A stretch of DNA of 64,000 bases from Apodospora peruviana (taxonomy: Eukaryota; Ascomycota; Sordariomycetes; Sordariales; Lasiosphaeriaceae), in assembly GCA_033439685.1 (NCBI GenBank), contig JAUEDM010000005.1:558001-622000 (forward strand). Direction: 5' to 3'. Positions 33,751-42,811 of the stretch are shown piece by piece (the stretch's first letter is position 1; every line of letters begins with the position of its first letter). The notes beneath the pieces are model-generated. The model ran no database searches and was not told the DNA's origin. It saw only the letters and a list, made by a program, of their open reading frames with translations. A program made the position numbers and the translations under genes.

Positions 33751-35234
33751 TCGGTCATTGTTCAATACATACTCGATTTGGATTCCAAAGGATTTCCTCC
33801 CCGCTTGTTTGGTGTGGAAGATATGGCCAATCGACTGCTTGCCGAACGCGTCGCGGGACGCGTCGGGGTCAATTGGGCCTCAACCTTTGTCAAACGGCAC
33901 CCCGAGCTTATTACGCGTTTTAATCGGAAATACGACTACCAGAGGGCCCATTGCGAAGATCCAGAGATTATTCGCGGCTGGTTTGCACTTGTACGGAACA
34001 CAATTGTGAAATACGGCATCCAGGAGGCAGACATCTACAACTTGACGAGACCGTGTTCCAGATGGGCGTTATCTCAACCGCAATGGTTGTCACAAGCTCC
34101 GAACGGCGAGGTAGAGCAAAGTCAATGCAGCCTGGCAATCGGGAGTGGGCAACAGTGATCCAAGGCATTAGTGCTATCGTTGGGCGATCCCACCATTCAT
34201 CATCGTCAAGAGCAAATATCACCTCTCCTCTTGGTACGAGGACAACCCATTGCCGAAGGAATGGGTTATCGCGATATCCGAAAACGGTTGGACTAGCAAT
34301 GAGAGAGGTCTAGATTGGATCAAGCACTTTGACAAACACACCAGAGCTCGAACAACTGGGGTTTATCGCCTTCTTGTCCTCGACGGCCATGACAGCCGCC
34401 ACTCGACCGACTTTGAGTTCTATTGCAAGGAGAACAACATCATTACCCTCTGCATGCCTCCCCACTCGTCCCATCTCCTCCAGCCAGCCGATCTTGGGTG
34501 TTTCAGCCCACTTAAGGTGGCGTATGGCAAGCAGATCGAAGAGATGATGCGGGCAGGTGTCACCCACATTGCCAAAGACGACTTTTTCCCCGCGTTCTGC
34601 AGAGCTTTCCAGGCCGCCCTAACCCCCGAAAACATTCAAGGAGGCTTTCGAGGTGCTGGACTTGCCCCCTTTGATCCCGAGAAGGTAATCTCCCAGCTCG
34701 ACATCCGTCTGAGGACGCCAACCCCCTCGAACTCGTGGCCTAGTAGTGCCCACACCTGGGCTTCCAAGACCCGAACAACCCAACCGAAGCCTTCTCGCAG
34801 TCTACCCTCATCAAGAATCGAATTGCCCAGCATCAAAATAGCTCTCCAACAGAGATTTTGAGGGCAGTTGACATCTTTGCAAAATGGACATCCAAGGTTA
34901 TGCATCAGTTGGCATTGTTGAGGGCGGAGAACCAAAGCCTCCGAGCAGCAAATGAGGCACTAAGCAAGCGCCGGAGGGCCCCAAAACACCGGCTCCGACA
35001 AGGGGGATCACTGTTTGTACAGAATGCACAGGATCTTCAAGGTCAGAGAGAGATTGAGGTGCAGATAAATGAGGAAGCACAGGCGGGTAGTGGACGGAAG
35101 CTAGGGTTGAGACGCGTATGCGGCGCTGTGGCAACTGCAGCAAACATGGCCACAATGCGCGTACCTTTCAGGTAGCTGCAGAAATGTCTGAGGAAGACGA
35201 TTGCGAGTACTTTCATTTGTTTGAACTGTTTTGA
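33740..35234 (+). mobile_element. Fot1/Pogo-family transposase remnant
   Basis: The Fot1-type transposase can be followed through three frames: IVQYILDLDSKGFPPRLFGVED and the DNA-binding part RVGVNWASTFVKRHPEL, then GNREWATVIQGI, then the DDE domain with WVIAISENGWTSNERGLDWI, LLVLDGHDSRHS and CMPPHSSHLLQPADLGCF, then a leucine-rich segment (LALLRAENQSLRAANEALSKRRR) and a terminal zinc knuckle CGNCSKHGHNARTF, ending at the TGA at 35232. The first HTH part is absent, and frame changes occur near 34050, 34210, 34850 and 35110. No terminal inverted repeats were recognised. The element abuts the Ulp1-like gene. Confidence 0.85.
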
Positions 35235-35578
35235 CGGAATTGATATACATTTGGTTGAGAGTGTAATTCTGTGCGACTTTCGCCCGTGCGGGGCTTTCGT
35301 ATGTGGACCACGTTAACATTATGTGATTACCCTCTCTGCCGTCTCCCTCCGATCTCGGGTTGTTTCTTAGTGGCCTGTGGCGTTATGATGTCGCCATAAC
35401 GTGTTCTTGACGCCACATGGCTTTAGGAATGAGACAGAGGACCCGAATTGGTGAAAGTGGCTAGATCTGGAAGATTCTAGAATATGATGAACGGGCTATA
35501 AATTAAAGGAGCCCCCCGGACCCCTCCTGTGGCACGCTATGATTAAGAAAAAAGAGAAAGGGAGAAGTACAGATCAGC
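35235..35578. other. intergenic, 3' flanks
   Basis: 3' flank of the transposase remnant and of the convergent NLR gene. Nothing further seen. Confidence 0.4.
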
Positions 35579-38500
35579 TTAGCTGTTTGTCGGGAACGTC
35601 ATAGTTAGGACGCGTCCCGACGGACAGCCAATAGCAACTATTGATGCTGCCACAGCTGAGCATTCTGGCCGATATTCCGGAGGCAGCCACAGCCAATTTT
35701 CTAAGCCCCTCATAATCCACCTGTTGTCCGAGCCTATTCCATAACCTTGGTAATGTGGGGGGTTGGCATCGTCTGATCTGCATGTAATCTGCGTTGAGTT
35801 AAGGGAAGACGCTACCGAGTTGACCGAAGTGCCATGCCCCTCAAGCGTCTGCGTACATGCCCCCGTGGCCGTATCCCAGATCTTGATGGTCTTGTCGTCT
35901 GACCCGGACGCAAGCCATTTCGAATCGGGCGAGAACGCTACCGAGTTGACCCAACCGCGATGCCCCTCAAGCGTCTGCGTACATGCCCCCGTGGCCGTAT
36001 CCCAGATCTTGATGGTCTTGTCGCTTGACCCGGACGCAAGCCATTTCGAATCGGGCGAGAACGCTACCGAGTTGACCCAATCGCGATGCCCCTCAAGCGT
36101 CTGCGTACATGCCCCCGTGGCCGTATCCCAGATCTTGATGGTTTTGTCGCCTGACCCAGACGCAAGCCATTTCGAATCGGGCGAGAACGCTACCGAGTAG
36201 ACGGAATAGCCATGCCCCTCAAGCGTCTGTGTACATGCCCCCGTGGCCGTATCCCAGATCTTGATGGTTTTGTCGCCTGACCCGGACGCAAGCCATTTCG
36301 AATCGGGCGAGAACGCTACCGAGTTGACCCAACCGCGATGCCCCTCAAGCGTCTGCGTACATGCCCCCGTGGCCGTATCCCAGATCTTGATGGTTTTGTC
36401 GCTTGACCCAGACGCAAGCCATTTCGAATCGGGCGAGAACGCTACCGAGTTGACCCAATCGCGATGCCCCTCAAGCGTCTGCGTACATGCCCCCGTGGCC
36501 GTATCCCAGATCTTGATGGTCTTGTCGCCTGACCCGGACGCAAGCCATTTCGAATCGGGCGAGAACGCTACCGAGTTGACCCAATCGCGATGCCCCTCAA
36601 GCGTCTGCGTACATGCCCCCGTGGCCGTATCCCAGATCTTGATGGTGTTGTCGCCTGACCCGGACGCAAGCCATTTCGAATCGGGCGAGAACGCTACCGA
36701 GTTGACCCAACCGCGATGCCCCTCAAGCGTCTGCGTACATGCCCCCATGGCCGTATCCCAGATCTTGATGGTGTTGTCGTCTGACCCAGACGCAAGCCAT
36801 TTCGAATCGGGCGAGAACGCTACCGAGTAGACGGAATAGCCATGCCCCTCAAGCGTCTGTGTACATGCCCCCGTGGCCGTATCCCAGATCTTGATGGTCT
36901 TGTCGCCTGGCCCGGACGCAAGCCATTTCGAATCGGGCGAGAACGCTACCGAGTTGACGTAATCGCGATGCCCCTCAAGCGTCTGCCGGCACGCGTTCCA
37001 ATTATCTTCTACAATTGGCATGGTAGTAATCCATCTCTGTTCTTCCTCCTTGAATAGGCGTCTTGTTATACTGCGGGCCGGGCTGAATACAAGTGCTGAA
37101 GCGTATACCTGAAGGGGATAGTTCTCAACTAGCCATCTACAGTATAGGACAAATCGGCGCATGTCATAGATAAGGCTTGGTAACTGTGATGTAACGGTCC
37201 TTTGCTAATTGATGTTAGAAGTGCTTAGTGATGAGATAGGTATTACCGGGTAGAGCTCACCTGAAGAATGCTCTCAAGCTTCGCCATTGCAAATATCCCC
37301 TGTGACATGCTCCTGCAAAGTGAAAGAGCTTCGAGCCAGTGAAGATAGCGCTTCCTTAGGAAGTCATCGATGACACCACCATCTTGGAAAACATCTGGAT
37401 GGTTGATATTGTCGCCCAACTGCCAGTCATTGAGATGATCAACCCAGTAAACGCACGAGTACCGTACTGTGGCCAGTGGGTCTGGAGATGGCGTTTGAAC
37501 CTTGTCGACTGGGAATCCGGGTGCCTTTAAGCCGTAAATGTCGCGTGTTAATACCAGAGACATCGCACTGAGCGACCTTGAGAAGATGATGTGGTGTACA
37601 TTTTCCTTCCCTTGAGGGAAGACCCAACTGAAAGTTTCTTGACATGCCTCGCGGGATGTCTGGAGATCAGCCTTGCCAAGCAGAAAGTCCCGAGCCGACT
37701 GATGAACGAAATAGATAGATTGTTCGCGCAGGGCCAAAAATGAACCGCAAATAGCAATAAGCTTTTCCAGTCGTTCTCTGTACCTTGTTATAGAATCTGG
37801 CAGCTCGACGAGAGTGGCGAGTTCCCGAAAGTTGATGGGCCGCTGAACTACCGATACAGCGGCAAGAATGCGCTTGCAATGCAGCTTATCTTTGGACTTC
37901 TTGATATAGCGCACCATCCGCAAATACAGATCATCCAGCCCGGGGGGGAATGTATGTAGCACTTCGAGAGTGTGCCATTCCTGGACTTCTGGGTCGGCTA
38001 GAGCTTGGCAGACTAACGCCACCCAGAGGAATGTCCCGTCCGCATTGGAAGAAAGATAGTTTCGCACAATGGTCTGTGTTTCGTTGTCGTATCGTTTTAG
38101 CTTCGACAACTGGGAGACTTTATGGTCGATATATGTGTTGACAGCAGTTGTCACAGATTCGGCGTTTAGTTCGAGACTGAGTCTGGATTGCTGTTCGACA
38201 GCTGCCAACTGTTCCTCAACCTGCACCCAATTGCGACTAGAGACGATCCATTTGACACGAGAAGATACAGATGCGATGTGGCCGACAAAGTCCAGAAGCT
38301 TTGGTAGGTCGACAATACATTCGTCTATGGCGTCGACAACCAGGCAGGTTGGCTTCAAGTTCGGATCTCTTAGCATCCCCCCTAGAATATCCGAGAGGGC
38401 GAACCATGCATTTGCGTCAGAGAGGGATTCACCAGCGTCGGTGTATTTGCGTAGGTGAGGTATTAAACGTGGTTGCTGGTTGGCAAGAAGGTAAATTAAG

Positions 38501-39546
38501 CCCCGTAACACGGCATTGGCGTTATTGATGCGCGAGTCGGTAGCCTGGCAAAAGAAATAGGCCAGATTGCGACAGTGTCCGTCAGCAATACTTGCTTCCT
38601 CTAGCTCGTTGATGATGCCGCAAAGCAACATGGTTTTGCCCTTGCCAGGATCTCCTTTGATCCAGAGAAGGCGGCTCTCTGCCTGGTCATGCCATTGTTG
38701 GAAGTTGGGGGTGGCGAGAACCCAGCGGTAAGCGTCGGCAAGCAAACCACCCTTTGCCTCTTCGATACGCTTCTTGTCACGGCGTGGATTTGTGGAAAGA
38801 AATTCGGCTAGGCAGCGATCATGCTTGCTAATTTCCTCTCGTAGTCGCCTAAAGGCTTCTTCTTCTCCTTCGCCGTACCGAAGTGGTATTTGTACATTAA
38901 AGATGCCGAATAGACAGTAAGCCTTATCTTCTTCACGTGTTGTACTGCGCTTTTCAATCCACGACATGCGCACTTCAAAGCTGAAATTGGACAATGAGTT
39001 GGCTTGGAGAGCTCCGAGGGGAATGCCGGTTGTGTTGTGAATATGCTGTGCTAGAGACTTCTTGTCTCCTAGGCGCTCGCGGTCTTTGGAAAAGAATTCG
39101 ACGACTGTTGGAGCAATAAGCTCTTGGAGTGTCCACCCACGAGTGAACCATCGGGATTTTCGAAAAGCCAATTCCCACTTATGGTTGCCATCGGCGTCTC
39201 GTTTGTTGGCTGAGACGTCTGTGAGATAGACATAGCATTTGGCCGCATTGCGGTACCATAGGAACATGGAGTCGAGAGCCTTCTGAAGCTCGGCATCGTC
39301 AGACTTGTTGATGCAGCATGTGTCGACCCAGAAGAAATTCAGACCATCGCGCCTGGCTTGATATCCGCAAAACTGAATCTTGGCGTAGCCTGCTTTATTC
39401 TTGGCCGTTCCCTCCTCCAGGTCTTTGAAGAGGACCTCGTCGTCGCCCCATGTGTGTGAAAGTATCGCATACAGTGGGACCTTGTCATCGTGAAAATCAC
39501 GCGTTAGACAGAAATCGCCGCTATTGTTGCGTTCCAGGAGACGCAT
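35579..39546 (-). CDS. HET-NACHT-WD40 protein, NLR of the HNWD (het-d/het-e/het-r) type
   Basis: Two exons (37261-39546 and 35579-37183), phase 0, GTGAGC..CAG, 1296 residues. The N-terminal HET domain is canonical: MRLLERNNSG, YAILSHTWGDDEV, FFWVDTCCINKS, SRWFTRGWTLQELIAP and SIEKR-type motif SWIEKRSTTREEDKAYCLFGIF. The NACHT NTPase has Walker A GDPGKGKTM and Walker B CLVVDAIDEC. After the phrase LVFSPARSITRRLF, nine full 42-residue WD40 repeats of almost identical sequence follow (35849-36982), then a degenerate tenth and a unique tail. This is the architecture of Podospora heterokaryon-incompatibility genes: WD ligand recognition, NACHT oligomerisation and HET-triggered cell death. No stop or frameshift is present, so it looks functional amid pseudogenes. 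Confidence 0.95.
35849..36982 (-). repeat. nine 126-bp WD40-coding minisatellite units
   Basis: Nine units of 126 bp encode TLEGH-xxx-VNSVAFSPDSKWLASG-xx-DKTIKIWDTATGACTQ. Units differ almost only at the residues after TLEGH (RDY, GYS, RGW, RDW) and around SGxxD (GD, DD, SD) plus K/N. High identity means frequent unequal exchange. Confidence 0.97.
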
Positions 39547-40660
39547 TGTTCAAAGCTCGCTAAGCTCAGCTCTCGCAGCTACTTGTATAACTATTCGCGA
39601 GCTGGAATAGGCGAGCAGGGCGCGCGGTGACGGACGGCTCTAGCAGGCCCAGTAGATCAGTAACTGAAACCAGGGTAAGCTGTCAGACATAGATAAGAAT
39701 TACCTACCGTGAGGATTGTTGAGATGGGTAGTGCGAATCTCGGTGAGCTCGGTTGTTGCGGCTCAAAGGTGGGTTGTTGTTGCTGCCTCCAAGGAGAGAT
39801 GCTGTCCGCCCAGATCGCCAACCCCGCATGTCAGGCAATGTGCTGGTGTTGGCGCCCAAACGGCGGGCGCCAAATGCCATTGGCGGTGTTTCCCGGGCGT
39901 GCATGAACACGTGCTCTGGAGCGGCCGTTGGAACTTCTTTCCGCAGGCTTGTTGTTTTGGCGCGTCGGTATACTGGCTGGTGCTGCGAACACGCTGTCTT
40001 AGCATTCTTGGTGGCCCTGCCGCCTCGCGATCTGAATACTTAGCAGCGGCCAGTGTTGCCGACCTGGCGTTCTTTTGCAAAGGCCCCTTGTGCGCGTGGC
40101 TCGGAGACGAGAATGGGTTTCTGCTCGCGACGCCACCAAGGCCTGCTGGCCGCGGTGTCGTAGGTGATTCGGGAACAGGATTCGATGTTGAAGAGGTGGG
40201 CGCATTGTGTGCAGACAGTGTATTCTGCCGAACAAACTCCCAGTCATCAGGAAGAATCACCAGGATCCGAGCGGTGGAATCGAGAACTTGAGGACCGTGT
40301 CTAGATCGACCGGTCCGGCGAAGGACGCATGCGCTGAGGAAGTGGGTTAGGGAACGCTCTCGTCGTTGCCGGAAAGAACTCGGGGGACAATACTGCACAA
40401 TTGTAAGTAGAATACCCCACACAGACACACACCGACCCACACACGCTACCATGAAGGGAGACCCAGCCCCGAACTCATGTATATACGCAGTGGCCCTCGC
40501 CCACCTCACTTTACGAGGGCCAGGTTGAAGTCTTATACCTTCCCCAGTCATTGCTCGCCCTCTTATTGCTTCCGTTGTGACTACCTTGATCAGGCATACC
40601 TACCTTCGCCTTACATCACGCGTCTCACTAGCATTTTGGTCAATCGCAGTGAACGCGCCT
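39547..40660. other. GC-rich region with long open frames, unassigned
   Basis: The HNWD promoter occupies the first 150 bp. From 39.7 to 40.55 kb the DNA is GC-rich and open in several frames at once (minus 39763-40551, plus 39716-40291). None shows a domain I recognise; a minus-strand phrase NTLSAHNAPTSSTSNPVPE looks like low-complexity linker. It may be an old element or an unidentified gene. Confidence 0.4.
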
Positions 40661-40669
40661 TTCAATTCT

Positions 40670-40759
40670 CTTTCCCTTCTTCTCCTTAGAGTAGAATCTT
40701 CGTCGATAGCGCACAATAGGTGAGTTCCGCCGTCTACGAGAGCCTGGCCGTGACAGATA
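40670..40759. repeat. dispersed repeat, copy 2
   Basis: Diverged copy of 21009-21098, same orientation, sharing AGAATCTTCG(T/C)YGATAGCGC and a GGCCGTGACA end. It lies 90 bp from the 3' end of LINE copy B. Confidence 0.6.
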
Positions 40760-40849
40760 GTAGCTTAATAAAGTCTCTATAGATCCGGTGTACATAGGAG
40801 AGCGAAGTAGATGGGTCGAAAAAGGTTGCTCCTCCCGCGGTCGGCTGTC

Positions 40850-41404
40850 GTATTTATTATTATTCATACAGCGCTATGCGCTTAGGCATGTCGGACCCTC
40901 AAACTATTTATTGTACAGAGAACCGTGCCCTTACGGGCCGGGTGAAAACCCGGCACCGACAATCGAGGAACACATCAGTGACTGAGCCTGTGAATACAAA
41001 AGAAGAAGGCCTCCTGGCCTTCGATGGAGGGGGTTTTAAACCGCCAACTCCAACTCTAGCTTCCTTGCCAGATTGTACATTGGTAATCTTCCCACGTCCA
41101 TCAGCCAGCTCAGGATCCTTCTCGTTAGCCGTGCAGCTGGAGGATCAATGCCCTGTAGGACAGAGTAGAAATCCCGTCGAGTCCGAAGTTCGACGGTCTC
41201 GCGCCATTCTCCGCACTCACAAAATGGTGTCATAACGTCTGGAACTCCCCGCTTAAATAGGAAGTCTCGAAGCCCTATATCGCCGGTTCGAATTTGGACC
41301 AGTAGCGAACTTTTTGCCTTGTTGAGGCCTGAGTGTCTTTTGAGTGTCTTGTCTCTAAAGATGGTCTCTTTCTGGTGGTCTAGATCGTCCGCCGGCCTCG
41401 TTAG
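40850..41404 (-). mobile_element. non-LTR retrotransposon (LINE, Tad1-like) 3' fragment, copy B
   Basis: Minus-strand counterpart of copy A, including DDLDHQKETIFRDKTLKRH, SLLVQIRTGDIGLRDFLFKRG, the CECGEWRETVE segment and the 3' UTR, ending near 40850 in a short TTATTATTATT run (AATAATAATAA on the element strand). The 5' end at about 41404 joins directly to the DUF3435 gene, as expected for 5'-truncated target-primed insertion. Relative to copy A it lacks 58 bp between two GAAC tetramers near 41188. Confidence 0.85.
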
Positions 41405-42199
41405 GACGTTAATATTTGCATGAAGCCTGAGAAGATTCCAAGCCGTTGCAAATATCTTATGTAGGCCTGATAGCGAATTGTCTGAGTTGGGGATGTTCCT
41501 ATATTGCCAGATGTGCTCTCGGGTTGTCGGAATATCGGAATGTCTAAAATATCCTCGTTCCAATCGAACTCTAAGGAATGGCGGGCTGGTGGAAGTCTGA
41601 TCTTGTAGATATCCTCAACTGACAATATCTCGGCCTTAAAAGCTTGGTCGAGAATCGTGAGTGTTACCATTAAAATGGTAGCGTCAAATATCAGATCATC
41701 GACTTCATAAAATATAGTCTAAATGTCTTTCTATACTGGTGTTAGACTATTCAAAGTTAAAAAAGGGTAGACATACGGTATTGGCCTCCGGTCCCAGCTT
41801 TTGGTATATCTTAGAGTAATTTCCATAACAAGAAGGTCCCTTAGGCGCTCCTGGATTTGGCAAAAGAAAGAGTTTGACATCTCGGTAAGAGACTGTTCGG
41901 AAGTCATCCTCCTCGGGGTTCCACTCAGCGCTAAGATCAACGTCCTTATTCTGCCCAATATAATGTGCTTCTATGCGTTCCTTGTTTATTGGTACATATG
42001 CAAAGACTCTTCGCCTTGTGGCAGTATAGCTTTGAATTAGAATCATAAGAGCTAATTGGATTCTGTGATGCTTATATGGGAACTTCGACCAATTGTGGAC
42101 GCAGTGATGGTGAAGGATTCGATAAATGTCATCGACATTTAGAACTGGCTTCTCCTTTGTTGTTGTGTCAAGTGTATATGAGATCGTAAGGTAGCCCAT
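41401..42199 (-). pseudogene. DUF3435 tyrosine-recombinase-like gene, 3' end cut off by LINE
   Basis: Two minus-strand exons (41777-42199 and 41401-41746) joined at GTATGT..TAG in phase 0. The translation follows the DUF3435 pattern: PVLNVDDIYRILHHHCVHN, RIQLALMILIQSYTATRRR with the catalytic-type Arg region, VSYRDVKLFLLPNP, VTLTILDQAFKAE, PPARHSLEFDWNEDILDIPIFR and RYQAYIRYLQRLG. The protein breaks off at MQILTS, just before the family's expected Arg-rich motif, where the LINE begins. N-terminal exons upstream of 42199 are not clear. DUF3435 is the domain of Starship captain recombinases and Crypton-related proteins. The missing C-terminus means it cannot be active. Confidence 0.8.
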
Positions 42200-42811
42200 G
42201 ATATACTAGAGTAATGTTAGCATCATCTCGTAAGGTGTTTTTTTTCGCTTACATCATGTATTTCTGTCACGGCACCAACCCTGCGTGGTTAGTCCACTAG
42301 CATGTCATTAATTTTTATTTCCGCTATGGTGTTAGGTTGTAGGGGTCAGACTAAATTCAGTATGGGAGTGTGCCTAGTGGGAGCGGGTCTTGGCGGGGAA
42401 TTTGACTCCAAATTGGCGACACAGGCGTCTAGATTTGGAGTCTCCGACCTCCAGAAACGGAGGTGAATTTGCCGGAAACTCATAATTGAGATGTAATCTA
42501 TGCCATTAGCCGAGTGGCTGCCGAGAGATAGGGCAGCCCTCGGAGCCGGTGTATCCTCCAGGTCCATGCGGAAAAGGACTGACGAGTTGACAATATCTGG
42601 AGTATGGCCAACGTCACGGTAAATTGGCTATGTTAGCGTACTCAAAGTCGGAGAGAATTATATTCGGTACTCGCAGCTGTAGTGATTTGGCATCAGACAC
42701 ACCGTGAGACTTGTATATCACAGCTTCTATGTTCATCTCACGGTCATCTTTCCACTGATCTTCAAATCCCAAAGGTTTACAACCCATCAGACCTTGCCGG
42801 CCAGTCTAGCA
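42200..42811. other. intergenic or lost 5' exons of the DUF3435 gene
   Basis: A possible donor/acceptor pair just above 42199 suggests an upstream exon ending GAVTEIHD near 42258, but I cannot follow the coding frame further. The minus-strand open frame 42346-42567 has no recognisable domain. Confidence 0.35.

Noticed and set aside
35849..36982. Regular repeat array that might suggest CRISPR or a satellite
   Set aside because: Units are 126 bp, coding and in frame, giving WD40 blades; there are no unique spacers.
41401..42199. Calling the island a Starship element
   Set aside because: The DUF3435 gene is fragmentary, lies in the middle of the island, and no element edges or direct repeats could be seen.
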